Below, one piece after another: positions 32,096 through 41,210 of a DNA stretch of 64,000 nucleotides. The DNA is taken from positions 6,262,501 to 6,326,500 of the forward strand of contig NZ_AP023247.1 in the NCBI RefSeq assembly GCF_016756535.1. Reading direction: 5' to 3'. The position numbers were made by a program, and so were the translations under genes. The number at the start of each line of letters is the position of its first letter. Within the stretch, counting starts at the first letter, position 1. Source of the DNA: Mesorhizobium sp. 131-2-1. Lineage in GTDB: Bacteria > Pseudomonadota > Alphaproteobacteria > Rhizobiales > Rhizobiaceae. Under the pieces are notes generated by a model. It had not been told where the DNA came from. It made no database searches and saw nothing but the letters and a program-made list of their open reading frames with translations.

Positions 32096-34303
32096 ATGAA
32101 ACGGACCGACCATTCTGTACGAGGTGATCGCGCCCTTAGCGCCGGCGATGACGACAAGCTTGGTTTCCGCGAGGTCGCGAAACGAATTGCGGTATCACTT
32201 GTCGATCGAGCCTCGGAGGACGGACTGGTTGTGGGATTGGAGGGGGCTTGGGGCTCCGGCAAAACCAGCTTGCTCTATCTGGTCGGTGAAGAACTCGAGA
32301 ATCTGCCACTCTCGCGACGGCCGACTGTTATTCATTTCCGGCCCTGGCTAATCGGCAATCGGGATGCCTTGATCAGCAGCCTGTTTACTGAGTTGTCCAA
32401 CCAGCTGGATCAGGCTGCGCTGGCCGCTGGCGATGCAACAAAAATATCGATCAGAAAGGCCAAGGAGGCCGGCGAAGCCCTTCAAGCGTTCTTGTCGGGG
32501 TTAAGCAAGGCTGGCGGTTTGGTTGAGTTTGTAGGCGATATCACGGGTGTCGGGCCACTCAAATACGCCGGCACAGGCATTAAGGTCGTGGGAGATGCTG
32601 TCGCCGGCAAGAAAGCGCCCCCGCAATTAGCGTCTCTCAAAGACAAGCTGGCTAAATCCCTGCGGGACCTCGGCCATCGCTTCGTGGTGACGATCGATGA
32701 TATAGATAGATTGGAACCAGCCGAAATCCTTGAAACACTCCGCCTGGTTAAGTCGGTGATCGATCTCCCGAATATGATCTATCTGCTTTGTTATGACAGC
32801 GAGGTGCTTGCCCACAGCGTCCAAGAAGCCGCCAGCGTCCAGGACGGGGGGGCATTTCTGGAGAAGATTGTTCAGCTGACGGTGATGGTACCTAAGCCGG
32901 AAGCGTTTCAGTTGCGCCAGTGGTTTGCCGAGGAACTTCAGCAGATCGCCTCCGTCAAAGACGATGACGAACGCGAGCGCCTCCGTCAGGTGATAGATTA
33001 TGAAGGTGGCCGCCGACTGCGCACCCCTCGATCTGTGGTCAGGACTCTGGATGCAATCCGCTTCTTTTGGCCTCCCTTGCGTGACATCCATGCCGATCTC
33101 GCCGATCTCGTCTGGCTACAACTGATAAAAGACGGAAATCCGTCCCTTTATCGCTGGATTGAAGCCTATTGTGGATCGGCCGCTGCGATGTCTCTTGGCA
33201 CAGCGCGCATCGAAGACGCCGAGAAAAACCTTCAATCAGCCTCGCTGGAAACGGCGGCTGGGAAGTCTGCGTTCGACGATCACATGTATCGGCATGTGTT
33301 TGCTTCGCAGCTGCCGGGCCTCACACCCAGTTTTGCAAAGGACGATTCTCCATTCCAACTTTTCGAAAAAGTTGATGACCGGAAGAGAGACATCGCGATT
33401 CGAAAGCGCCGTTTGGCGAGTCCTGATCACTACAGGCTCTATTTCGCCATGGCGAGCCCGTCACACGCCCTTACACAAGCCGACTTCGATGCGATGTGGC
33501 AAGCGTTGGCATCCGGTCCGCAGGAGGCCTCTGCGTTGCTGCTGGCGCTGCATGCTCAAAAGGCTGCGGGATTGCTCAGCAAATGCGATCTGATCGTCGA
33601 GCGGATCAAGGGCGGGGCTTATGAAACTTTGGATGTCCCGCAGTCTCGCAACCTACTCTTGGCCCTCGGCGACAGCATGGACGAAGCTTTCCGGCTGCGC
33701 CCTTTTGATGGATTTGCTTTTAATTCTCTGTGGGACAGGACTCTTCCCCTCATCCGTCTCGCTTCCACTCGTCTCAAGCCAGCTGTGCGCGATCGTACAA
33801 CTAACGAGATGTTTGAATCCAGCAGAGCGATTGGCTGGCTCACATTCGTCTTCAGACGCGAGGTTTTCGCACACGGGCGGTATGGCGATCAGGATCGCCC
33901 CGCGGGGGACTGGCTGCTAGTTAGCGAGCGGCAAATGGATGCCGCAATGCGCATTATGCTTAAGCGGTACAAAGCCATGTCCGTGGATGAAATCCTGCAA
34001 TCCCATAGCCCATTGAGCCTGCTTTACGCTTGGCTTCAGGCTGGTGATGAAAATGGACCGCGCAAAAGACTGGCCACGCATGTCAAATCGAATGAAGGGT
34101 TCTTACAGGTCCTCAAAGGGCTTACATCTCAGATCAACAGCAGTGATCGAGGAACGTTCGACGTGCTGAAAAAACGTGACATTGAGTCTTTTTTGGACTT
34201 CGAAGAGGTCACAAGTCGGCTGACGATCCTTGTGTCAAAACCAAAATTCAAAAAAAGCGCTACTGAGATGCTGGAGCTCATCGAAGACGGCGATCGCTAC
34301 TGA
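32096..34303 (+). CDS. KAP-family P-loop NTPase
   Basis: This 735-residue protein has a KAP-type ATPase core: Walker A GLEGAWGSGKTSLL near residues 48-61, Walker B FVVTIDDIDRLEPAEIL near residue 200, and the KAP-typical FRPWLIGNRDALISSLF between them. Instead of clear membrane helices, the insert between Walker A and B contains a glycine/alanine-rich amphipathic stretch (SKAGGLVEFVGDITGVGPLKYAG). The C-terminal 400 residues are helical and unrecognised. KAP NTPases are often membrane-anchored and several are linked to phage exclusion or other conflict systems. It converges on the MBL/membrane-protein/MBL operon with 10 bases between stop codons. Confidence 0.88.
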   Translation: MKRTDHSVRGDRALSAGDDDKLGFREVAKRIAVSLVDRASEDGLVVGLEGAWGSGKTSLLYLVGEELENLPLSRRPTVIHFRPWLIGNRDALISSLFTELSNQLDQAALAAGDATKISIRKAKEAGEALQAFLSGLSKAGGLVEFVGDITGVGPLKYAGTGIKVVGDAVAGKKAPPQLASLKDKLAKSLRDLGHRFVVTIDDIDRLEPAEILETLRLVKSVIDLPNMIYLLCYDSEVLAHSVQEAASVQDGGAFLEKIVQLTVMVPKPEAFQLRQWFAEELQQIASVKDDDERERLRQVIDYEGGRRLRTPRSVVRTLDAIRFFWPPLRDIHADLADLVWLQLIKDGNPSLYRWIEAYCGSAAAMSLGTARIEDAEKNLQSASLETAAGKSAFDDHMYRHVFASQLPGLTPSFAKDDSPFQLFEKVDDRKRDIAIRKRRLASPDHYRLYFAMASPSHALTQADFDAMWQALASGPQEASALLLALHAQKAAGLLSKCDLIVERIKGGAYETLDVPQSRNLLLALGDSMDEAFRLRPFDGFAFNSLWDRTLPLIRLASTRLKPAVRDRTTNEMFESSRAIGWLTFVFRREVFAHGRYGDQDRPAGDWLLVSERQMDAAMRIMLKRYKAMSVDEILQSHSPLSLLYAWLQAGDENGPRKRLATHVKSNEGFLQVLKGLTSQINSSDRGTFDVLKKRDIESFLDFEEVTSRLTILVSKPKFKKSATEMLELIEDGDRY

Positions 34304-34313
34304 GCTACGCTAT

Positions 34314-35126
34314 TTAAAACACGTCGACGAGTGCTCCCTGCGGGCCGATCTGAACCCGCACACGGCCGTCCTTCCGGGTGGTCAGCACTCGTCTGCGTTT
34401 ACCGTTCAAATCGATGCCACGACATCGCTCGCGGTACCAACGCTGCGTCTCCTGGGTGGCGTATTCCTTTCCACAATCGGAGATGACGACAAAATAGGGG
34501 AGCAGGCCCGTCTCGCGAAACAGGCGATCGCTGCAGCCGTTGCGCCTGCCATGGTGGGAAGCGACCAGGATATCGACGTCGCGCATAGCTGCCCGAAAGC
34601 TCTGGCGCTCCAGCAGCCTCTCCCATCCCGCCATTTCCATGTCCCCGGGGAAACAAATGCGGACGCCGTGACTTTCGACGATGGAGACGAGGCTCAGGTT
34701 GTTTTCGTCTTCGAAGTCGGAAGGGTAGTTGTTCCAGAAGCATCGAATCTTGAAATCGCCGTAATCGACATCGCCGCCACCCGGTCCAGTATAAGTCGCC
34801 ATCATATCCGCCAGGGCGTCAATGCCCCGACCAATCCCGCCGATTTTCTTCAAACGGCGAAGATTATGTGCAGATACCGAAGGATTTTTGGTCAGAGTGC
34901 GGATGTCGACCGCCCTCACCAGATTGTGCAGGTCGCTCGCATGATCCTCGTCAAAATTCGATATGATCAGCTTGTCGATATAGCGGATGCCCTTGCTGGG
35001 GAGGTAAGTGGACGGGCGCCAATTCGTTGTCGAATTATGGCCCGCATCGATTAGGACGTGCCGGCCCGTATCGGTGACAATATGCGAACACTGACCGTGC
35101 TCGACGTCGAAAATCCTGAGATCCAT
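34314..35126 (-). CDS. Metallo-beta-lactamase-fold protein, ComEC-like
   Basis: This 270-residue protein has the MBL fold of the type found in the C-terminal domain of ComEC/Rec2. It begins MDLRIFDVEHGQ, has VLIDAGHN, then the first metal motif ISNFDEDHASDL, ICFPGDM and VASHHGR. In ComEC-type enzymes the first motif is HxDxDH; here position 57 is Asn in place of the first His, so one metal ligand is altered. It is the last gene of a three-gene minus-strand operon: MBL protein at 36-37 kb, membrane protein, then this protein, with the membrane-protein stop touching this gene's start. Two MBL proteins with a membrane protein suggest a nuclease/membrane conflict module; this is inference. Confidence 0.85.
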   Translation of the reverse strand: MDLRIFDVEHGQCSHIVTDTGRHVLIDAGHNSTTNWRPSTYLPSKGIRYIDKLIISNFDEDHASDLHNLVRAVDIRTLTKNPSVSAHNLRRLKKIGGIGRGIDALADMMATYTGPGGGDVDYGDFKIRCFWNNYPSDFEDENNLSLVSIVESHGVRICFPGDMEMAGWERLLERQSFRAAMRDVDILVASHHGRRNGCSDRLFRETGLLPYFVVISDCGKEYATQETQRWYRERCRGIDLNGKRRRVLTTRKDGRVRVQIGPQGALVDVF

Positions 35127-35963
35127 TCAAGCCGCCGCTGTCGGAGCGTTAGGTTGCGCCCGACGCAGCCTAATCGTGTCACAAGCGGCGAGCAGCGCGG
35201 TGGCGTACTGCACCCCGGCCTCCCAGACCCATTGCCTGGTCACGACAAAGACCCAGACGACAATTGCGGCCGCATTGACGGCCATGGCCGAAAGCACAGC
35301 CGGCCCGAGCGGCACGATTGTGCCGATCGCCGCGCGCCAGTCGTGCTTCTGCAGCAGATCGAGAAACCCCGGATTGTTGTAGAGGATCGCACCGGCCGAT
35401 GCGGCCAGGGTCAGGCCGCAGATGATGATGGCAACCGATTTCAGGCCACGCAGGTTGCGGCGGAAGCCGTATTGCGCATTTTCCCGATGAACCATCGGAA
35501 AGTCTTTGCCCCGCGCCATCTCCTTGAGCCAGACAACCGCCGAGTCATAGACCGCGTCAGCCCCCGACGGATCGACGGCCTCCTGTTCGGCCGTCGGAAA
35601 TGCAGGCAAGTCCGGCACCGCCGAACCCAGGAAGCTATGGTAGCGCTGGCGCGTGTGCCGATCGAGATGGCTGTCGCGGTGGCGCAGGATGATGGTCGTC
35701 GGCCACCCTCCCCATGCCTTTCGCAGGCCCGGCTCGATGCGACGCCCTTTGGTGCGGGCATAGGACCCAAGCGCGTAGAGGAGGCCGCACGAGGTGGCCA
35801 CGGTCAGCAGCGTCGCGCCGATGCTGGACAGAAGCAGCCAGGGGAACCAGGCAAAGACCGCCAGCAAGGGCGGAAAGATCGTCAGCAAGCCCGGAAACAG
35901 CCGAGCCTGCCGGCCATAGCCGTCGAACATCTGGGCGATATCGGTGGTCAAGGGGATCGCCAT
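35127..35963 (-). CDS. Hypothetical membrane protein, four predicted helices
   Basis: No family is recognised. This 278-residue protein has a close pair of hydrophobic segments near the N-terminus (about residues 22-65, LLTIFPPLLAVFAWFPWLLL and TLLTVATSCGLLYAL) and a second pair at about 172-240 (AIIICGLTLAASAGAILY and VLSAMAVNAAAIVVWVFVV). Between them lies a charged, histidine/arginine-rich domain of about 100 residues (RHRDSHLDRHTRQRYHSFLG). The layout resembles SLATT-type membrane effectors only superficially. The gene is tightly packed between two MBL-fold genes (3 bases to the upstream one, none to the downstream one), so it probably forms a complex or pathway with them. Pore formation on activation is one possibility. 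Confidence 0.7.
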   Translation of the reverse strand: MAIPLTTDIAQMFDGYGRQARLFPGLLTIFPPLLAVFAWFPWLLLSSIGATLLTVATSCGLLYALGSYARTKGRRIEPGLRKAWGGWPTTIILRHRDSHLDRHTRQRYHSFLGSAVPDLPAFPTAEQEAVDPSGADAVYDSAVVWLKEMARGKDFPMVHRENAQYGFRRNLRGLKSVAIIICGLTLAASAGAILYNNPGFLDLLQKHDWRAAIGTIVPLGPAVLSAMAVNAAAIVVWVFVVTRQWVWEAGVQYATALLAACDTIRLRRAQPNAPTAAA

Positions 35964-35966
35964 GGC

Positions 35967-37046
35967 CTATTCCTCATACTCTTCGGGATAGGTAGCCGGC
36001 GTGGCGGGGCTCCACCCCTCCCGGGACGGCGCATTCCACGCTGTCCGGAAGCTCACCCCTTCCGTCATATGCAGATTGGCGCCTCGATGGATCATAGCGC
36101 GCATCACCACCTTGCGCGGATGGTCTTCGTCTTCCTTGGCGGAGCTGATGACCGCGGTGAAATGACCCTGTTGAGGCTTGCTGTCCAACGGCTCTCCAAG
36201 TATCGAATTCAGCAGTTCTGTCGTTAGGTTGCGACGGCCGCCATGGTGCGGCACCTGGAAGCGATCGATGCCGGGAAGCTGCAGGCCCGCAGAGGGCGCA
36301 TAGGCGATAACCTCCGCCAGCCCGTCTCGCCCGGTGTCGGCGGTCAGAAGGATCTTCTTACCGCACAGGTTTGCATACTGCACGACGCTCATCTCATTCT
36401 CGTTGCTGGTATCCTCGGCAGGGAACGCCTCAGCGCCCCACGCCGCCCGGATGTAGGCCACCGCACTTTTGGCTTTTTCCACCAGCGTGGTCAGGAACCC
36501 GTCGAAGGCCGACGCTTCGGTCTTAGCTTCTGGCGTCTTGTCGGAGGTGACCACCAGGTTCAGGAACCGGTTACGAGTCGGCGCCATCACGCGGAACGCA
36601 CCGATCGCGGCCCCCTGGAACGCCTCGCGGATCTCGATCCCCTTTCGCTCTGCGATTTCTTCGAGCGCTGCCAGGTTCGCGTACGCCGAGCGCAGCTTGG
36701 AGCGCAGCCGGTCTACGTCATTGTACGTCTCGAACCTGTCGATGATCTCCGCAGCATAGATCCAGGGCCGGTTCATCCATAGCACGCCGACATCGAAGTG
36801 CTCGAGGATCTCCACGAGGCCGCGGGCGTGGTCACCGTCATTGTGGGTAGCGACGACGTGGTGGATGAACTTCGGGTTTCCGTAGTGGGCAACGATGTGG
36901 TCACGCAACGACTTGCCGGTGTCGACGTAGCCGCCGTCAACGACATGGATATATGTCACGCCGTCCTTCTCGTAACGCAGCGCGATTGCGTCTCCGCTCT
37001 TCTTGGTTTCAACGCCAAGAAAATCGATCTCAAAATAGTCTGCCAT
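35967..37046 (-). CDS. Metallo-beta-lactamase-fold protein, ComEC-like, with complete metal motif
   Basis: With the start at 37046 (MADYFEIDFLG), this is a 359-residue protein. The longer frame from 37199 adds an unconvincing basic leader. It has the MBL fold with VVDGGYVD, ATHNDGDHARGL (complete H-x-D-x-D-H), LLTADTGRDG, VPHHGGRRN, and a late SSAKEDEDHPRKVV that supplies another His. An insert of about 70 residues after the first motif is rich in Arg and Glu. It is the first gene of the operon with the membrane protein and second MBL gene. The complete metal site suggests that this copy is the active hydrolase or nuclease, while the other, with Asn in the site, may be regulatory. Confidence 0.86.
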   Translation of the reverse strand: MADYFEIDFLGVETKKSGDAIALRYEKDGVTYIHVVDGGYVDTGKSLRDHIVAHYGNPKFIHHVVATHNDGDHARGLVEILEHFDVGVLWMNRPWIYAAEIIDRFETYNDVDRLRSKLRSAYANLAALEEIAERKGIEIREAFQGAAIGAFRVMAPTRNRFLNLVVTSDKTPEAKTEASAFDGFLTTLVEKAKSAVAYIRAAWGAEAFPAEDTSNENEMSVVQYANLCGKKILLTADTGRDGLAEVIAYAPSAGLQLPGIDRFQVPHHGGRRNLTTELLNSILGEPLDSKPQQGHFTAVISSAKEDEDHPRKVVMRAMIHRGANLHMTEGVSFRTAWNAPSREGWSPATPATYPEEYEE

Positions 37047-37444
37047 TTTTGGGTTTTCCCCCGTTAAAAATTTCGATAATACAAATTTCGACTTCGTTGT
37101 CGAAGTCTTGGCGTCAGATGTGAACGCCAATGCTTGCTTGCAAGAGAGGAAGCGTAGAAAATTTACGAAAGAGAAACCACGTTTGGCAGGTCCTCGCATC
37201 AGTCGTGAAACAGGGTGATTTTCCCTCGATTTCGTCGACCAGTTGCGCTCGAAGCCGGCGTCCGTCGCAGTCGATGGTCGTAAAGCGACGTCTGCACCGC
37301 GGTTCTGCCCATCGCGCAGCCGTCGTTGTTCGACAGACGATCACCGATCGACTGTTTAACGACGGCGCAACGGCACGCTCGCAGCTGCAGTAGAAGCTTC
37401 ACGTCATCGAGTGTCTTTATGGTCGGAACGCGACAACGCTCGGC
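37047..37444. other. Intergenic stretch without a recognised gene
   Basis: About 400 bases between the MBL gene and scpB. AT-rich sequence directly upstream of 37046 (around 37060-37090) probably includes the MBL operon promoter. A degenerate pair of related segments around 37310-37370 (CGTCGTTGT and TTTAACGACGGCG) could be inverted-repeat remnants. No gene is seen. Confidence 0.35.
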
Positions 37445-38146
37445 TCACGAGATCTGGTCCCCAACGACATCGTCCTCGCCTTCCCTGTTAGCCAAACCAG
37501 CAGGGATACCGCCGGCCAGCAGCTTTTCCTTCGACAGCAGGCCGGCGTCCTCAAGCGCCTCGAAATCCGGCAACTGGCGCAACGTGTCGAGCCCGAACTG
37601 CGACAGGAAATTCTTGGTCGTCACATAGGTGTAGGGCGCGCCCGGCTGCGGGCTGCGCGGCCCCGAGGCGATCAGATCCTGCGCGCGCAGCACGCCGATC
37701 AGATCGCGCGAGACTTCCTTGCCAAAGAAGGAAGACAGCTCGCCACGCGTGATCGGCTGGAAATAGGCGATGCACATGAGGACAAGAGCCTCCGACTGCG
37801 ACAGTTGTTTTGTCTCCTGCCCCGCGGCCGTCCCGAATGCGGCGTGGATGATGTCGCCAAAGGCCTTTTTCGTGCGGTGCTGCCAGCCGCCGGCGACCGA
37901 CACCAGCTCGTAGGGGCGACCAGCGAGCTCGGCGCGGATGTCGTCGATGATCAGCTCGAGATTGCAGCCTTTGCCGACGACGCGCGTCAGCACTTCGCGC
38001 GACACCGGCTCATTTGCCGCAAAGATCACCGCTTCGACGCGGCCCATCCACTCGCGCCAGCGCAGCTCCGGCGGCAGGTGATCGAGCTCGGTATCAAGCA
38101 GCGCCGGCTGATCGTTCGGCTTGCGGCGGGCAGAGGCTTCGCTCAT
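37445..38146 (-). CDS. scpB: ScpB-like segregation and condensation protein
   Basis: This 233-residue protein resembles ScpB, the winged-helix partner of SMC-kleisin complexes. Visible similarities are RVEAVIFAANEPVSREVL near residue 36, LIIDDIRAEL, YELVSVAGGWQHRTKKAF and the second winged helix with LSQSEALVLMCIAYFQPITR. No scpA or smc gene is next to it. It follows a DUF1403 gene with two bases between, a pairing seen on rhizobial symbiosis plasmids and islands. This accessory scpB probably serves the mobile element (maintenance or replication-like functions), not the chromosome. Confidence 0.85.
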   Translation of the reverse strand: MSEASARRKPNDQPALLDTELDHLPPELRWREWMGRVEAVIFAANEPVSREVLTRVVGKGCNLELIIDDIRAELAGRPYELVSVAGGWQHRTKKAFGDIIHAAFGTAAGQETKQLSQSEALVLMCIAYFQPITRGELSSFFGKEVSRDLIGVLRAQDLIASGPRSPQPGAPYTYVTTKNFLSQFGLDTLRQLPDFEALEDAGLLSKEKLLAGGIPAGLANREGEDDVVGDQIS

Positions 38147-38148
38147 CG

Positions 38149-39105
38149 CTAGAGCCCAAACAGCCGGAAGCTGGTGCGGCCGGAGAGCTCGCGAACGGCG
38201 TCGAGTTTCTGCAGCCGCTCGAACAGGCGTCGCGCCGCAAAACGCGACAGGTTTTTCGTCGTCACCGAGCCGGAGACGGCGTCTTCATTCAGGAGTAAAA
38301 AGATCACGTCGCCGGCGCCCTTGGCGCGCAGTTTTGGCGCCACCGCCAGCAGTTTTTCAGCGCAGCGCGACAACTCGGCCCCCAACCGACAAGCCTCGGC
38401 CGCTCCCTGAAGCAGCGCGACGCAGACCGCGCGCTCAAAACCCTTTTGCCCCGGTCGGATACGCGTGCCGCCGCCGGCCTCGGCGCGGAAGACCGGGCCA
38501 AAAGCCCGGGCTATCAACAGCGGCAACGGCCGCGGCCAGCGCAAGCCCCGCGCCAGCACCAGGTCGGCGAGCCACCAGGCAAACAGCTCGGCATCGGGCC
38601 GCATGGCGACCACGTGAGTGGCGATCGCCGCCGCGGCGAACGGCGCCGGGCGTTGGGAGCCCGTCAGTTCCTCGATCTGCGCGCAGAGGTCGGTGAGAGC
38701 CTCATTGTCCCAGGCGAGCCCGAGCATCTCGGCCACTTTTGCCAGCCGATCGGCGCTGACCGCCGGCGGCTGCAGCACCAACTGGCGCCACGCGCCAAAA
38801 ATGGCGCCGGCGGGGCCGCGATCGGCGCCGGCCGGGCAAAGCTGCCAGGCGTCGCGCAAGCCAGCCTCGTCCTCGGCGCGGCCGGCCAGCCGCATCGAGG
38901 CGGCGGCACAGTTGAGCGCCAGCCGCTGGCGCCAGGCGCCGGCCCAAGCAGGTTGCGCGCGGGCAAGCGTGTCCAGCGAAGCCAGTGCGGCTCCCGCCTG
39001 GAAGGCGGCGGCGGCGTCACTGGGCGCGTCCCGGCCGAGCGCCCAGGCCGGAACGGTGGGCGGCGTGAGGACGGAGGTAGCGATGGCTGGATCGAGGCGA
39101 ATCAT
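38149..39105 (-). CDS. DUF1403 family protein
   Basis: This 318-residue protein is rich in Ala, Leu and Arg and fits the DUF1403 family, which is found almost only in alphaproteobacterial accessory replicons. Features include VPAWALGRDAPSDAAAAFQAG at the start, a long helical body (CAAASMRLAGRAEDEAGLRD), the WPRPLPLLIARAF segment and a C-terminal winged-helix-like piece SGSVTTKNLSRFAARRLFERL. No membrane helix or signal peptide is visible. It is co-transcribed with scpB. Function unknown; the pairing with scpB suggests a role in DNA maintenance. Confidence 0.82.
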   Translation of the reverse strand: MIRLDPAIATSVLTPPTVPAWALGRDAPSDAAAAFQAGAALASLDTLARAQPAWAGAWRQRLALNCAAASMRLAGRAEDEAGLRDAWQLCPAGADRGPAGAIFGAWRQLVLQPPAVSADRLAKVAEMLGLAWDNEALTDLCAQIEELTGSQRPAPFAAAAIATHVVAMRPDAELFAWWLADLVLARGLRWPRPLPLLIARAFGPVFRAEAGGGTRIRPGQKGFERAVCVALLQGAAEACRLGAELSRCAEKLLAVAPKLRAKGAGDVIFLLLNEDAVSGSVTTKNLSRFAARRLFERLQKLDAVRELSGRTSFRLFGL

Positions 39106-39827
39106 GCTTTCGAGGATAAAGCGGCGGTGCGCTTTCTGCCATCAATTTCGCATCAAAACGCACGGGCTGTCGAAGCAACAAAACGAATGATAATGTTGCA
39201 TTATCAGTTGCTTAACTCTACTCTTCCACTCGCAACAAGTTAGCTGGATAACATCACTCTTCGGGCACACCCGGACGACGGTTCGGTGCAGCCACTCACG
39301 TCAATCCGGACAGTCCCGTCTTCTCGTCGCGACTATCCCGGTACCCGGAGTTGGTCACGGCGACCTGCTTCCGAGCCACCTTTCGAATAGGCCGAGCTCG
39401 GATCACCAGCTCTAAAGCTCCACGTGATTGCCTATTCGATAAACCCTCCGTCAAGATTGCAGCGGCTAGAAGCCGCCGCAGCCAAACGGTCACAGCGCCC
39501 GCCCAATCGAACCTGAAATCATACCGGCAGGCGGACTTGCACGGGGGCTGTCAGTGGAGCAGGCGCGTGAAAGAGCACATGAAATAGGTGTATCGCCAAT
39601 ATTTTCGTATTGCTCTAATCGATTATAGTTGTGAAGCGCAATTTCAGCCCGTTTACTTGCCGCTCAAGTCACGCATAAAAGAAGGTAGCACCGATTCGGT
39701 AGCTTATCCCCTGTCTTTTGCGTACTCGCGGCCCGTGGCGCCGAGTGGACGATTGAAGATCGCCGGTCTCACTAGCAGGTGGGCACAAGCGCCTGGGGCC
39801 GGTTGGCAAGCCACAGGAGTAGGACAA
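39106..39827 (+). other. Intergenic stretch upstream of the ubiquitin-like operon
   Basis: About 720 bases between divergent scpB/DUF1403 and the ubiquitin-like operon. No gene is recognised. The AT-rich part at 39585-39640 may hold the promoter of the rightward operon. An upstream in-frame extension of the ubiquitin-like gene (from 39588) is not supported because the shorter start has a strong ribosome-binding site. Confidence 0.4.
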
Positions 39828-40112
39828 ATGTCGAAGGATTCGGGTAAGGGCGATCACGGCGGCAAGATCGAGATCACGGTGGTGGTGAACGGCCAGCCCA
39901 CGCAGGTCGAAGCCAATAACAACCAGCCGCTTCACGTCGTTCGTGCCAAAGCCCTTGAGAACACGCAGAACGTCGCCCAGCCGGCCGAGAATTGGGAATT
40001 CAAGGATGAGGCCGGCAACCTGCTCGACGTTGACAAAAAAGTTGGCGATTTCGGTTTCGCGAACATTGTGACCCTGTTCCTCAGCCTGAAGGCGGGTGTA
40101 GCAGGTGCCTGA
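39828..40112 (+). CDS. Ubiquitin-like protein, DUF2604 type
   Basis: This is a 94-residue single beta-grasp protein starting at 39828 with an AGGAG site (MSKDSGKGDHGGKIEITVVV). The body KIEITVVVNGQPTQVEANNN, VVRAKALENTQN and WEFKDEAGNLLDVDKKVGDF follows the DUF2604 pattern. The C-terminus ends KAGVAGA, so the terminal Gly-Ala may need trimming by the JAB peptidase encoded two genes downstream before activation. It is the modifier of the four-gene Ubl/E2-like/JAB/E1 operon; its stop overlaps the next start. By analogy with Bil/Bub systems it would be conjugated to target proteins, possibly phage structural proteins. Confidence 0.88.
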   Translation: MSKDSGKGDHGGKIEITVVVNGQPTQVEANNNQPLHVVRAKALENTQNVAQPAENWEFKDEAGNLLDVDKKVGDFGFANIVTLFLSLKAGVAGA

Positions 40113-40722
40113 AATCCAGACTGTGGACCCTGCGGTCTCGCGAGCGAAATTCGATCGGCAGATCGGCTGGTTCCAAACACAAGCGGGCGCTTACCGGGCT
40201 CAGGGTTGTTTCCTGATCGAGGCGAGATTCCCTACTGCCTTCTTCATCTTCGCACCGCCCAAGATAAGGCCACAGATAATCGGTGCAGCTGTCGAGATCG
40301 ACTTCTCCAATTACGACCTCCGACCTCCGTCGGTAGTCTTCGTCGACCCCTTTACCCGCCGGCCGGTTGCCCGCAAGGATTTACTGCTAAGTATGCTCAG
40401 ACGACCGCATCTACCCGGAACCCCACCGGATATGATTTCGGTCCTCATGCAGCAGAAAGCTCTGTCGCTAGCGGACTTCCTCCAGGCCAACAGTGCGGAA
40501 CATACGCCATTCCTGTGCATGGCAGGCGTCCGGGAATACCACGACAATCCAGCCCATTCAGGTGACTCATGGCTTCTCCACCGGGGTTCTGGCGAAGGCT
40601 GTTTGGCCTTTATCCTGGACAAGATCATCAAGTACGGGACCGGCCCCGTGGAGCAGATACAGTATCAGTTCCAAATCTCAGTGGGAGCGATGGTAGTACC
40701 CCCATCCGCCATCCCAGAATGA
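40105..40722 (+). CDS. E2-like ubiquitin-conjugating protein (bacterial type)
   Basis: This 205-residue protein starts at a GTG that overlaps the end of the ubiquitin-like gene. The bacterial E2-like core is seen in FPTAFFIFAPPK, then VEIDFSNYDLRPPSVVFVDP (the E2-type sheet) and finally HTPFLCMAGVREYHDNPAHS followed by GDSWLLHR, in which the cysteine of FLCM is the likely catalytic residue and the HDNPAHSGD part is typical of these bacterial E2 proteins. It should accept the ubiquitin-like protein from the E1 and transfer it to target. Its stop overlaps the JAB gene start (ATGA). Confidence 0.82.
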   Translation: MPEIQTVDPAVSRAKFDRQIGWFQTQAGAYRAQGCFLIEARFPTAFFIFAPPKIRPQIIGAAVEIDFSNYDLRPPSVVFVDPFTRRPVARKDLLLSMLRRPHLPGTPPDMISVLMQQKALSLADFLQANSAEHTPFLCMAGVREYHDNPAHSGDSWLLHRGSGEGCLAFILDKIIKYGTGPVEQIQYQFQISVGAMVVPPSAIPE

Positions 40723-41207
40723 GCGTTTTGATGGATGTAACGACCGTGACGCTCCCGCGCCACTGCATCTCGACTGTGCATGCGCATCTGCGCTCGGTTG
40801 GTCGCGAAGGCAATGAGGGGATGGCGCTCTGGGTCGGCGTTCAGCAAGACCAGCATTTTGCCGTAACAGAGACCGTGCTCCCGGCGCAGCGTCACATTCG
40901 GACGGGCGATGGTGTTTGCGTGATGGTTCCGGCCGAGGAACTGCACCGGCTTAATGTCTGGCTCTACAATAGCGGCCTGAAACTCTTGGCCCAGATCCAT
41001 AGCCATCCGGGCCGAGCCTACCATTCGACGACCGACGATGCTTATGCGGTTGCTACCACGGTTGGGTGTCTGTCGCTGGTAGTGCCGAATTTCGCCCGCG
41101 AGCCTTTCGATTTTGCTCGAGTCGCCGCCTATCGGCTCGACGGAAAAGCCAACTGGAATGCGCTCCCTTCCGCGGCACTGTCGCGAATGATCACAATAAC
41201 GAGTTGA
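40719..41207 (+). CDS. JAB/MPN-family metalloprotease (deubiquitinase-like)
   Basis: This 162-residue protein starts at the ATG that overlaps the E2-like stop. It has a complete JAMM zinc site: glutamate in GNEGMALW (about residue 33) and HSHPGRAYHSTTDD (His 94, His 96, Ser 103, Asp 106). JAB proteins in bacterial ubiquitin-like operons trim the modifier's C-terminus or remove it from targets. All catalytic residues are intact, and the gene is translationally coupled to the E2-like gene and 3 bases from the E1 gene. Confidence 0.9.
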   Translation: MSVLMDVTTVTLPRHCISTVHAHLRSVGREGNEGMALWVGVQQDQHFAVTETVLPAQRHIRTGDGVCVMVPAEELHRLNVWLYNSGLKLLAQIHSHPGRAYHSTTDDAYAVATTVGCLSLVVPNFAREPFDFARVAAYRLDGKANWNALPSAALSRMITITS

Positions 41208-41210
41208 ACA

